The notes under the pieces are model-generated. The model had not been told where the DNA came from. It worked only from the letters and a program-made list of their open reading frames with translations, and searched no databases. From Chloranthus sessilifolius (Eukaryota; Streptophyta; Magnoliopsida; Chloranthales; Chloranthaceae): a stretch of DNA of 64,000 nt. The translations under genes and the position numbers were made by a program. Position 1 is the first letter of the stretch. Every line of letters begins with the position of its first letter. Positions 1 to 9,349 of this stretch are shown piece by piece. The DNA lies in contig CM037593.1 of assembly GCA_021018995.1 (NCBI GenBank), positions 42,979,810-43,043,809 of the forward strand. The letters are read 5' to 3'.

Positions 1-1097
1 ACTGCGGGTATGTCTGGCCCATGAGGTCGATAAGTAGCGCTTCCTGGAACCTCTGATGTAACCTGATCTCCCGCCCTTGCTGAAGGATCTCCCTCATCAT
101 GCCCGCGTCGGTAGTGGGTATGGGCTGCGGAACTGAGGTAGAGGAAGTGGTCGGTCCTACCGGTGCTTGATGGGTGGCTGATCGGGAGACCTGTCGGTCT
201 CTCTTCTTGTTGACACTAGTTTGCAGGCTCTTAAGGTTTCGGCTCCAGTCTTGGGCGAGGTATGGGACGACTTTATCAGTGAGGAACAACTCGTCCTCCC
301 GGATCCTAAATCCTCCCTTCCCATTCCGTGAGTCTAAGAGTCGGAAAATCAACCGAGCATACAGTAATCGGTTGATGGGTGGAGGGACAGCACCCCTTAC
401 ATTTCTTTTGTAGGCATGCGCCATGCCTTTTATGATGACCATAGGTGCGTTGATCCATCTATTGTGAAATGCGGTGTAGGGCTCATGACGCATCTCGGCG
501 TTCTTGATCATGGCCGGTTGGGTGTAGATTCTTTTTAAAGATAATATCTAAAAGCCACATGCGCGGCGGTAGTTGTGATCGGGTAATAGATTGTCCCGAG
601 GCGGACATGCCGCCAGTGATGTCGAAGATGATCGTTGGGAAATCTACGTTCCCAGAAAAAGGTGGTAGGATGAGTGGGCTAGGGGTGTAGATGTGGGGAC
701 ATTTCATGATTGAGGAAATATCGGCACATCTGAAATTTAGCTCATTACCATCGATGGTAACGAGTATGGCGTCCTCATCGACGTTCATGTTTAGGGTTTG
801 GTAAAACAATTTCACTAGCCTCGGGTAATACCGATCCCCGAACGGCGTAAGCAAGGTCTTGAGATGGTTGTTGGTGAGAAAGTCCGATGTCCACTGGGTG
901 GACGTCGGATCCCCGAAGCATGAGGGATGTATTTCCCATTCGGCTTCAAAAGTCTTTGCTCCCCACCAATCATCCAGTGCGATTGGAGTGGAGGGCGGGT
1001 TTGATGATGGTTGTGAGGTCTGTGGCGCTTTGTTGCGCTCCGGTGGCGACCGAATCGCCATCCGTTTCTTAGGTTGGGGGTTCGGGCTCGAGGCCAT
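1..1097 (-). pseudogene. Accessory ORF downstream of pol in element A (plant transposon protein-like), frameshifted, runs off window
   Basis: An open frame starts with ATG at 1097 and reads 204 codons to a stop at 483. Near 530-540, inside a short A run, the reading shifts. A second open frame (starting IYTQPAMIKNAEMRHEP) then continues without stops to base 1 and beyond, so the original protein exceeded 360 residues. The N-terminus is Pro/Ser/Lys rich; the middle (around SSIMKCPHIYTPSP) resembles the domain annotated in plants as putative plant transposon protein; the C-terminal part is charged. I cannot assign a biochemical function. It has a TATA box about 195 bp upstream and a palindrome array beyond that, so it is a separate transcription unit on the same strand as pol. 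Start chosen as the first ATG after the TATA. The frameshift could be a mutation or a sequencing error in the homopolymer. Confidence 0.6.
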
Positions 1098-1292
1098 TTA
1101 GTATAAATAAGGCTTAAAAAGGAAGGAAAGATTTTAGGAATAGGTAGATTTTACCTAGGAGAGTCGTCTTAACGGATCGGATTGTTCAAATCCGGTTGGA
1201 ATCGGACGGAAAATGTCTGAAATCGTTTGCCCTAACCCCCCGCTCGTCTCTTCTCCCTTTCGCTTGAAGATGAACAGGCGCTTTGGCCTCTG

Positions 1293-1304
1293 CCATATTT
1301 ATAG
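1293..1304 (-). promoter_or_regulatory. TATA box of the element A accessory ORF
   Basis: On the minus strand this reads CTATAAATATGG, a strong plant TATA box, about 195 bp upstream of the ATG at 1097 and directly downstream of the CGCTCGAGCG array. A transcript starting near 1265 would have a leader of about 170 bases. Confidence 0.65.
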
Positions 1305-1312
1305 TTCCGCCT

Positions 1313-1489
1313 CGCTCGAGCGGTCATTAGTTCTCGCTCGAGCGAGAACAGAATTAGTATTATCATATACTGCAGCCTCGCTCGAGCGGTTATAATGCGT
1401 CGCTCGAGCGGTCAAAATGCCTCGCTCGAGCGAGGAATAGTTATCGCTCGAGCGAGAGGAAGTGTGAATTTATGTAGTTCGCTCGAGCG
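1313..1489. repeat. Array of CGCTCGAGCG palindromes, accessory-promoter copy
   Basis: Seven perfect copies of the 10-bp palindrome CGCTCGAGCG start at 1313, 1335, 1379, 1401, 1423, 1445 and 1480. They are separated by unrelated spacers; most starts are multiples of 22 bp apart (22, 44, 22, 22, 22, 35). Some copies extend to longer dyads, for example TTCTCGCTCGAGCGAGAA at 1331-1348. The array lies immediately upstream of the TATA box of the accessory ORF. The same word recurs in the LTR at 8094-8312, although the surrounding sequence does not align. Confidence 0.9.
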
Positions 1490-1677
1490 AGACCAGAAAC
1501 ATTCCTCTGGTACCCTTTTCTCATTTTCGGTTTCAATTCTCATCACTAGTTCCATTAATTAAGAGTTCAACGACAACGTGGTGCAATCCTTGTTTGGAGT
1601 CAACATATCTTTAAAAGGAAAATATACCTAGCCTTCATAGTACCCGTAATCACCTATTCTCAAAAGAATGAAACCAT
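1490..1677. other. Noncoding spacer between integrase and accessory promoter of element A
   Basis: This follows the integrase stop on the minus strand. I see no LTR terminus (the LTR of A begins TGTCACAACCCC on that strand) and no convincing polypurine tract. It is AT-rich and unremarkable. Confidence 0.5.
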
Positions 1678-3240
1678 TCAGTTGGCAATTTTGAATAATT
1701 TGGGATATTGTTCTCTAACATCCGCCTCACGTTCCCATGTTGCCTCTTCGGCCAGATGGTTCTTCCATCGGACAAGCACTAAGGGAATAACTTTTGTTCG
1801 CAACACCTGTTCCTTTTGATCTAAGATTTCTACCGGCTCTTCAATCATGGTCATATCTTCATGCATTTCGAATGATTGGCCGCTCAGCACGTGATCAGGG
1901 TCATTGAGATATTTCCTAAGCATCGACACGTGGAATACATTGTGTACCTGATCAAACAATGGTGGCAAACCAATGCGGTAGGCTACTTCTCCCACTCGAC
2001 CCAAAACTTCAAACGGTCCAAGATAGCGGGGACTTAGTTTCCCTCTCTTCCCAAATCTCATCACTCCCTTCATTGGTGATACTTTCACGAACACATGCTC
2101 ACCCACTTTAAAGTCTACACTAGTCCGCTTGATGTCAGCATAGCTTTTCTGTCTGCTTTGAGCCGCCTTTAATCTTCCCCTGATCATGCGGACAATAGCA
2201 GCGTTATCTTCAAGTAGCTCGGGTCCCAAAACAAATTTCTCACCAATTTCCTCCCAATTGATTGGCGACTTACATCGTCTTCCATACAAGGCTTCATACG
2301 GTGCCATTCTGATGCTCGTCTGAAAACTATTATTATAAGCGAACTCAATCAATGGTAGATGTTGATCCCATGATCCTTGCAACTCTAACATACATGCCCT
2401 GAGCATGTCTTCAATGACTTGGTTGACCCTCTCAGTCTGTCCGTCTGTTTGTGGGTGAAACGTCATACTAAAATCTAACCTAGTTCCCATTCCTTCTTGG
2501 AATTTCCTCCAAAACTTTGATGTATATAATGGGTCTCGGTCTGAAACAATGCTACTTGGAATCCCATGTAACCGGACGATCTCTTTCATATATAGTTCTG
2601 CTAATCTTCCCGCCGTGTACATCGTATTGTACGACAAGAAGTGTGCCGACTTAGTTAATCGATCAACTACTACCCAAATGGCGTTATGCCTCCTTGTAGT
2701 TCGCGGTAGACCGACTATGAAATCCATTGAGATAGATTCCCACTTCCATTCCGGTATGGGTAAGGGCTGTAATAAGCCCGCGGGGTGTCTATGATCGATT
2801 TTCACTTGTTGGCACGTCAAACATCGTGACACGTACTCTGCCACATCTTGTTTTAAACCTCTCCACCAGTAATTCTTTTTCAGATCCTGATACATCTTCG
2901 TGCTTCCCGGGTGGATCGCATAGCTTGACCTGTGAGATTCATCAAGAATCGTTCGCCGTAATTCGGCATTGTTCGGAATGCAAAATCGCCCCTTGAATAT
3001 TAAGGAACCGTCTTCCTTGATTGAAAACTCAGATGTAGTACCTTCGGTTACATTTTGGTGTATCTTTGTTAGAATCGGGTCCTTCATCTGTAATTCTCGT
3101 ATATGTTCGAATATCACTGGTTTTACTGATATGTTGGCTAAGAAGGCTCCTGTGGCTTGTGGTCGTATGTCTGTGCCACATAACGCTAGATCCTCCAACA
3201 ACTTCCATCGATGTATACCTGAAACTAGGCCACCGGTCAA
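1678..3240 (-). CDS. Integrase with C-terminal chromodomain, element A
   Basis: Open frame of 520 codons. It covers the end of the RNase H linker and the integrase, which inserts element cDNA into the chromosome. The HHCC zinc domain is at about residues 104-147 (HRSSYAIHPGSTKM, then CLTCQQ). The catalytic core holds MDFIVGLP, SDRDPLYTSKFW and the FHPQTDGQTERVNQ block, giving a D-D-E set (MDF, SDRD, and the Glu in QTERVN). The GPFEVLGRVGEVAYRIGLP segment is the usual post-core region, and the end (VLVRWKNHLAEEATWERE) is a chromodomain, which steers chromoviruses to particular chromatin. The first ATG lies inside the polyprotein, so it is not a real start; in the native element this is part of Gag-Pol. 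The homologous region of element B carries an intron; here it is continuous. It is the least damaged coding part of A. Confidence 0.9.
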   Translation of the reverse strand: MTGGLVSGIHRWKLLEDLALCGTDIRPQATGAFLANISVKPVIFEHIRELQMKDPILTKIHQNVTEGTTSEFSIKEDGSLIFKGRFCIPNNAELRRTILDESHRSSYAIHPGSTKMYQDLKKNYWWRGLKQDVAEYVSRCLTCQQVKIDHRHPAGLLQPLPIPEWKWESISMDFIVGLPRTTRRHNAIWVVVDRLTKSAHFLSYNTMYTAGRLAELYMKEIVRLHGIPSSIVSDRDPLYTSKFWRKFQEGMGTRLDFSMTFHPQTDGQTERVNQVIEDMLRACMLELQGSWDQHLPLIEFAYNNSFQTSIRMAPYEALYGRRCKSPINWEEIGEKFVLGPELLEDNAAIVRMIRGRLKAAQSRQKSYADIKRTSVDFKVGEHVFVKVSPMKGVMRFGKRGKLSPRYLGPFEVLGRVGEVAYRIGLPPLFDQVHNVFHVSMLRKYLNDPDHVLSGQSFEMHEDMTMIEEPVEILDQKEQVLRTKVIPLVLVRWKNHLAEEATWEREADVREQYPKLFKIAN

Positions 3241-3299
3241 CTCTTCCGACTCGTATGCCGGCCACTACGTTAGCTTTGCTCGATGGTACCAGTATAGAA

Positions 3300-4773
3300 A
3301 CGAATGTCGTAATCTTTGAGGAATTCCATCCACCTACGCTGCCTCATATTCAGTTCCTTTTGTGTAAACAGGTATCTGAGGCTCTTATGGTCAGTGAAAA
3401 TTTCAAATGTTTCTCCGTATAAATAATGTCACCATATCTTTAATGCGAATATGACTGCTGCTAGTTCCAAATCGTGTGTTGGATAGTTCTTTTCGTGCTC
3501 TTTCAATGCGGAGCCGTAGCTATTACCTTTTATATTAATTTAGTACACAACCCAACCCGTTATATGAAGCATCACCGTAAACCGCGAATCCTCCACCGCT
3601 CGATGGAATGGCTAAAATCGAGCCGAGGTGAGTCTCTTCTTGAGTTCTTGAAAACTCTTCACACGCCTCACTCCACGCAAATCTTGAGTCCTTTCCGGTA
3701 AGCCTCGTAAGAGGCCCTGATATTTTTGAAAACCTTCACGGTCGATAATAACGCCGGACCGAGGAAGCTTGATGTCATCACGGTTTTGGTTGCTCCCGAT
3801 TCTCTTGCCTCGATCTTAGCGGGATCTCTTGTGACACCATGCTTGGAGACGACATGTCCCAAAAGCTAACCTCTTCTAGCCAAAACTCACTTTTCTGAGC
3901 TTGGCGTCTGCTTGGTTTTCACGCAAGGTTCAGAGGCGACACGTAAGTGTTCTTCATGCTCCGTTTTCGATTTTGAGTAGATTAGGATGTCATCAACAAA
4001 CACTACAACGCAGTCTGGGTGTGGTTTAAACACTCGATTCATCAAATCCATAAATGACGCGGTGCATTAAATCGATCGAATGGCATCACTAAAAATTCAT
4101 AGTGTCCATACCGTGTTCTAAAAGCCGTTTTCTGAATGTCCTCGGCCCTGACTCTTAACTGATGGTAACCAGATCTTAGGTCGATCTTGGAAAAATGTTT
4201 TGCTCCCTGCAACTGGTCGAATAAGTCATCTATTCTTGGCAACGGATATCGATTCTTCACCGTGACTTTGTTCAATTGGCGGTAGTCGATGCACAACCGC
4301 ATCGACCCATCTTTCTTTTTCACGAACAACACTGGTGCTCCCCATGGAGACACGCTTGGTCGTATGAATCCCTTGTCCATGAGCTCTTGCAATTGTTCTT
4401 TCAACTCTTTCAACTCTGCAGGGGCCATCCTATAGGGTGCCTTTGAAACAGGTTCCGTTCCTGGTGCTAAGTCGATTGCAAATTCTACTTCTCTTTCTGG
4501 AGGTAATCCTAGCAATTCTTCTGGGAATACATCTGGGAATTCTCGCACCACTGCTATCTCGAAGATAATATTCTTTTCTTCTTTATCTCCTTTCAAAAAT
4601 GCCAAATAACCGCTACACCCCTTTTTGATTAAATGTTCTGCTCTGACTGCAGATATGAGTGGTACTTGAGTCGATCTCTCCCCTTGAAATCGAAACGATC
4701 TCCTCGTGTTAGGACGGAAAATAACAACTTTATCCTTGCAATCCATCGCTAGCAGTGATGGGATCCATGCCAA
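3300..4773 (-). pseudogene. Reverse transcriptase and RNase H, element A (frameshifts and stops)
   Basis: The 5' part (4042-4773) is open: [59 protein letters not shown] and [15 protein letters not shown] are canonical Ty3 RT palm/finger blocks. The frame breaks after FLVMPF. The catalytic [12 protein letters not shown] box is in another frame near 3990, followed by a damaged connection domain (GHVVSKHGV, 3862 downward). RNase H is recognisable at 3310-3540 ([20 protein letters not shown], then a stop, then [19 protein letters not shown]). Several small indels lie in 3540-4040. It would copy element RNA into cDNA if intact; here it is not functional. Confidence 0.85.
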
Positions 4774-5029
4774 GGATTACATCGAATCCATGCATGTCCA
4801 ACCATATTAAATTTGCGTCTAATTCGTGGACAACGTGATCCCGAATGCTTACTACTACCGATTTGCATACTAACTCCGTGTCCACTAATTCTCCTGTTGG
4901 AATGGACACTGATAACACAAAGTCCAAAGGTTCCTAACAATCTTCATCTTCTTTGCAAATCTAGGGTGATGAAGGAGTGGGTAGACCCGGGTCTATCAAA
5001 GACTGTAAGGCCATGTGCTACGTAGCACC
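4730..5029 (-). pseudogene. Retropepsin-like protease, element A (frameshifted)
   Basis: If the upstream intron (5030-5193) is removed, reading resumes in frame with a Gly codon and reaches the protease signature PGSTHSF at about 4985-5005. The Asp ahead of it is displaced by compensating small indels (DRPGST instead of the usual DPGST). Further indels follow. The next recognisable block, DFVLSVSIPTGELVDTE, and the flap and C-terminal motif ([11 protein letters not shown]) are in another frame, overlapping the RT frame. This is the RVP_2-type aspartic protease of plant Ty3 elements that processes Gag-Pol. It is not functional as it stands. Confidence 0.7.
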
Positions 5030-5193
5030 CTTCTCATAAATCGTAATGCATGCATATACGTATATAACATATACATAAAAAATTTCACTCTTAGGTTTAA
5101 TAATGGGTATTTATATATTTATCCTAATGGAAGCCCATTCTTTATCTGGAGTTGTATTGCAACCGAAATTCTCTAATTTAAAGGAGATCTCAC
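5030..5193 (-). other. Candidate spliceosomal intron at gag-protease junction, element A (phase 1)
   Basis: The donor on the minus strand is CAAG/GTGAGA (exon ends 5194), the acceptor is GAGAAG/GGTGC (exon resumes 5029), and the 164-bp interior is AT-rich with ATATACGTATAT-like stretches. Splicing joins the two coding parts in frame through a split Gly codon. The unspliced frame reads into the intron and stops at 5111, so unspliced RNA would give Gag alone. Element B has an acceptor-like site at the same place and phase (8953/8954). Predicted from sequence only. Confidence 0.5.
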
Positions 5194-6607
5194 CTTGAAT
5201 AATGTCGTGTACACTCCCTGCTTCCTGGGCGGTAACTGCGTAGGCTCTCCCTCGAATAACAGGCTTTCGAGATTGAATAGGTTGTGGCATGGAAGTTGGG
5301 GCCGTCTTTTCTTTAACTGCCTCAGGGCAATCTCTAATCATGTGGCCTATCTTGCCACACTTGAAACAGCCTCGCATTCCCTGCCTACAATCTGTTGTTT
5401 TGTGGGACTTGCCACATTTAGCACAAGTTTCCCTTGGTGATGAAGTAGCAACACTCGAAAGACCTTGTGTAGTTGTAGCCCTGCTGGAAAAAACAGGACC
5501 TTAATACTTCATCGGTCTCCCTGATGCCAGCAACGGATAACCTTGATGGGTAGCTTGTTGTGCAGCTCTCCCATACCCTATCTGGAACGATTGTCTCTGA
5601 TTCGGTGCTACAAACCTCGGTTTCTTATATACCGATTCATAACTCCCCGTCCTGCTTGGATCAATGCTTTCTCTACCTTGTGATTCCCTTTGACGGTATC
5701 GGTTATTGTTTTCTTCTTCGACTACCAATGCCTTACTCATTACTTCTCCATAGGTTTTCAGCTGGAAGGGCGCAACCCCTCCTCGAATGTCCGACCTTAA
5801 GCCCTGTTGGAACCTCTTCGCTTTCATCACGTCTGAAGTTACGTAGTCTGGGGCGAAGCGAGCCAGTCTCATGAATTCCACTCCATACTCTCTCACGGTC
5901 ATCCTTCCCTGCGCTAGTTGTAGAAATTGGGTCTCCATCTGATTCCTCACAACTTCAGGAAAGTATTGTTTATTGAATTCTTCTACGAATTCGTCCCAAG
6001 TCCACGGCATATCTGGAGTTTCTTGTGCTCTTGTTCGCGAAACGGATTTCCACCAAGGTCCAGCTTCTCCATCTAACATATATGCCGCCCAACGGACGCT
6101 CTCATCCTCCGTGCATGTCAGTACGCTAAACACCTTCTCCATTTCCCCCAACCAGTTTTCGGCGGCCATTGTGTCTGCCTGTCCTGAAAAGTTTGGAGGT
6201 CTCATTCTTCTGAATTCGGTGAATGCTGAAGCCACTGAAGGTGTAAGTCCTACTGGAGGGGTAGGTGTTCGTTGTGGTTCTGGTACTGTATGCGCTGCCA
6301 AGGACGCTGCTTGCTGTGCCATGGCAGTTGCCATGGTCTCCATTGTGTGCATCATCCTCTGACGCTCTTCTCTTTCTTCATTTCTCTCTCTCACCCTATC
6401 TTGTTCCCTCTGATCTCGATCCTGTCTATCTAGATCTTGCTCCTCTGCTTGAGTTTGGTTTCCTCCCTGGCCACTGCTCTCGGGAATCTCCCTGTTTCCC
6501 AATGGCACTCTGTTTGTAGGTGAGACGAACCCATCTCTACTGCGCAAATTCCTATCATGACCACCCCTGGGTCGGCCTCTCCCTCTAGGAAACATAACGG
6601 TCTGCAT
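5194..6607 (-). pseudogene. Gag with zinc knuckles, element A (one in-frame stop)
   Basis: Gag packages element RNA. From the ATG at 6607 there is a basic RGRGRPRGG N-terminus, then a Glu/Arg/Gln-rich coiled region (DRQDRDQREQDRVRERNEER). The Retrotrans_gag domain spans about residues 130-300 (PPNFSGQADTMAAENWLGEM, FNKQYFPEVVRNQMETQFL, FQQGLRSDIRGGVAPF). A TAA at 5501-5503 interrupts the frame, probably from CAA by C-to-T. Beyond it the same frame stays open through two knuckles, CAKCGKSHKTTDC and CFKCGKIGHMIRDC. Unspliced, the frame ends at 5111; spliced at 5194 it would run into protease. Only one nonsense change separates it from an intact gag. Confidence 0.85.
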
Positions 6608-6678
6608 GAGAATCCATAATCTCGTTAGCAGAAGTCCCTAGATTCTGACGATATGATAGTCAGAACCTGGAAGAAAAA

Positions 6679-6691
6679 GGCTTTGATACCA
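6679..6691 (-). other. Primer binding site, element A (initiator tRNA-Met type)
   Basis: On the minus strand this reads TGGTATCAAAGCC, close to the usual plant tRNA-Met primer complement. It lies four bases after the LTR end at 6696, fixing the orientation and the inner LTR boundary. Confidence 0.8.
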
Positions 6692-6695
6692 AGCA

Positions 6696-8833
6696 TGATG
6701 TACCAATTTGAACCCCGAAATCCGTGCCATCAGCAAGGCCTTCAAGGCCGTGCCCCAGGTTCCTTACGAAACATTGGTATATACAAATCCAAAATTTTAA
6801 TTGAAACACTCATAGCTACAAAACTCAATAAAATAATCAAGGTGTCGCAAGGCAGTCCTTGTCCCATGCCATTTCATGGACATAAGAACTTACCCAAATG
6901 GTTGGTAATAACAGTTCATCCTAGGCGTTCTATCAAGGAATGGAAATTAAAACATTCAAAAGAAAAGAGGCTTGATATACCAAGCCATACATAGCACTCT
7001 CTCAACTCACTCTCAAAATATGCAGCGGGTTTCCTAGAAGAATTCCTCAGGAGGAGGTTCTGACTCTTCTGTGGGCACGAAAATCGAAGTCCTTCGATCA
7101 GCTTCTTCCGAAGTCCTTTCAGTCGCTAGTCTGGACCTGACGTATAGTCTAAGGGGGTGAGCTACATCCTAGTCTGTAGGAAAAACAAAAGAACATATAG
7201 ATCAACCTTCACACATATGTAATTTAACAAGCATGGAATTATAAGGTAATGCTTATGGACAACAATTTGAATAACGAAATACCCAATGATTTTGGTCACT
7301 ACTTAGAATGGTTTCGTTTAATCTCCTTATTTGTTTAGTTGTGAAATTTGGCCTAATCACTTAAATCTTAACTTAAGTAGTCCCCGAGCAATATAGCATC
7401 GGGCCCCGATGGAATACCCACCATCGTCGTCTAACTAGACAGTTATTACTATACGTATCCCTTGGAGATACTGCCCAAACCCCTTTCTCATAGGTGGCGG
7501 GTTTATTCTCCATCTACATCCCCGGGATGTGTTATAAATGTACGGATTGGCAGCCGTGCGGTCACGGATATCCCGCCGAGTGGGTATCACGTGGGTATCT
7601 AGTATTCTAATCAACCTTAAATAATAAAAATAACAATGTACTTTACATATAGTTATTCACCGTGACTGTGCTAATTATATTACATTAGGCCTTATCACAT
7701 TACCTTCGTTTCTCTGTTTGTTTTCATCTGCATCCCTGGGATGCCCCATACTTCTGTTGCACCCCTCTTTGATGAAACTACATGATTTTTCGTCCCCTGG
7801 GGACCTCAAGATTTTCACGTTGTAACACACACACACCCTTATCATGAGGGTTCATGAAATATATATGACTATTTAAAATGATTATACTACGCATATGAGT
7901 TCACGGGATAATGCACATGTTTCAAGAATATTCCCTACCTCGACGAAACTCAAGGCACGCCTGCTCGTAGAGGGTTATAATGCAACAAACCTACATTTCA
8001 AAAATAGGTTTAGAACAATCTAAAGTCATTGGGGTGTATGACCCCCAAGTTTCTTATATTCGAAAAACCAAGATCTGAGGGGTCACCAGACCTCGCTCGC
8101 GCGGCCACTTATCCTAGCTCGAGCGGTCACTTGACCTCGCTCGAGCGGTCTCTTGACCTCGCTCGAGCGGTTAAATCGAGCTTTCGAATTATTATTGTAG
8201 ACCCTCGCTCGAGCGAGCTTCCCTTTAGTTTTGGGGACCGCTCGAGCGAGCCTAGAGTTATATTTTCTTCTATTCATCCTCGCTCGAGCGAGCCTTTTAG
8301 ACCGCTCGAGCGAGGAACGATGATTTTGTTCCTCGATCGGATCGAGAACATGCTTCCTTCCTTCATGTTACCTTAATCTCATAAAAAGAAATATTCAGCC
8401 AACATTCTTCCTACTATTTAAAACATTCCTAGGCATCTATCATGTCTTTAACGTACCTCTGACGATGATTCACGCGCAAGTTCGATTCACGACTCAAAAT
8501 TTTACTAGGCCAACAGGCCTCTAAGGTTCTTTCTTCCAGTCTCTTCCTCTAATCTCCTTTGTTGACTTGAGTCCCAACGAACCCTAGTTCTCTACTAGGC
8601 TCTTCTCTTCTTTCTCTCTATATTCTCCTTCTCTCTCTATTTAGGTTAGAATAGAATTACGTAAGGGTTCCTCTCTCTCTCTTTCACTTTTATATCTATA
8701 AGTTAGGGATATGCTAGTGTGTTTCCCACATACACACTTAGTGTCTTTGGTTCGTTTTGGTCTCCTTGTGAAACACATGTACCTATGTGTAAAGCATGCC
8801 GTGCACTCATCTAAAAAATCTGGGGTTGTGACA
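6696..8833 (-). repeat. 5' LTR of element A (about 2.1 kb)
   Basis: Bounded on the minus strand by TGTCACAACCCC (starts 8833) and GGTACATCA (ends 6696), next to the primer site. It contains the CGCTCGAGCG array 520-740 bp from its start, a long AT-rich middle, and near 7034-7095 a short acidic open stretch ending PPPEEFF-stop, similar to one in the LTR of element B. No partner LTR is visible in this window. Apart from these I see no gene here. Confidence 0.75.
8094..8312. repeat. Array of CGCTCGAGCG palindromes, LTR copy
   Basis: Perfect copies start at 8138, 8160, 8206, 8239, 8281 and 8303, with degenerate copies at 8094 (CGCTCGCGCG) and 8117 (AGCTCGAGCG). Spacers are 12-36 bp and unrelated. 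Same word as 1313-1489, here inside the LTR of A upstream of where transcription would start. Confidence 0.9.
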
Positions 8834-8953
8834 TAAATAGTCTATATATTTGTGCATCTAGTATAATTGTTGCTTTTCATCAATTTAGAAATGATAGATA
8901 TATAGTTTATTAAGTGGAAACAATTTAGCTAACACTAGTAAATCTATGTCTTA
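8834..8953 (+). other. Probable 3' part of the gag-protease intron of element B
   Basis: AT-rich, no coding similarity, ending in a pyrimidine-containing stretch and TGTCTTAG. The following GTACCTTGCAATTG restores the usual GTL residues ahead of the protease if preceded by one G from an upstream exon (phase 1). Element A has its candidate intron at the same codon. The donor side was separated by insertion of A. Confidence 0.4.
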
Positions 8954-9349
8954 GGTACCTTGCAATTGTATCCAGAGGATGCCTACTTATTGTATGAGGC
9001 ACAAGTTTTGGTTGATCCTGGATCGACACATTCATTTGTCACACCACGGTTTGCAGAAAAGTTGGAAAAGTTGGGAGCCACCCCAGAACATCTCGACTTT
9101 ATATTGGACATGTCAGTTCTGACTGGACAATCTATCACGACTGACATTGTATATCGATCCATTATAGTCCTGATCAAAGATTACTGGGAATACGAAGCAG
9201 TAGTTGACTTGATCTTACTCGATATGCAAGGATTCGACGTAATCCTTAGAATGGATTGGTTGTTCAACCACCATCCAAATGTTGATTATCGAAAGAAGAT
9301 CATCACTTTCCGTCCACAAAGAAGGAAATCAGCTACACTTTTCAGAGTA
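8954..9349 (+). pseudogene. Retropepsin-like protease, element B
   Basis: Aspartic protease of a Ty3 polyprotein. It shows the active-site motif VLVDPGSTHSFVTP (catalytic Asp in DPGST) and LDMQGFDVILRMDWL, the usual C-terminal IL-GMDWL block with G changed to R. It is followed by the NVDYRKKIITFRPQ strand that leads toward RT. The frame stops at 9350 before RT but the same phase continues. Coding similarity begins right after the acceptor-like TTAG. The protease would mature Gag-Pol; the fold motif is intact but the polyprotein is not. Confidence 0.75.

Larger units (their letters stand above)
1..8833 (-). mobile_element. Element A: Tay3/gypsy chromovirus (Tekay/Del-like), 3' end outside window
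   Basis: Ty3/gypsy chromovirus read on the minus strand: 5' LTR 6696-8833, initiator-Met-type primer site 6679-6691, gag 5194-6607, protease about 4730-5029, RT/RNase H about 3300-4773, integrase with chromodomain 1678-3240. No 3' LTR follows the integrase. Instead there is a second promoter and an accessory ORF that leaves the window, so the 3' LTR probably lies further left. Assigning 1-1677 to this element is inference, supported by the same 10-bp palindrome array occurring in the LTR (8094-8312) and ahead of the accessory ORF (1313-1489). Its LTR ends within AT-rich sequence just before the protease of element B, so A was inserted into B. Confidence 0.8.

Noticed and set aside
859..1101. 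Plus-strand ORFs opposite the accessory gene of element A
   Set aside because: Antisense shadows without similarity or promoter.
6696..8833. Homology between this LTR and the region 1100-1677 as a pair of LTRs
   Set aside because: Only the CGCTCGAGCG words are shared; termini, spacers and flanks do not align.
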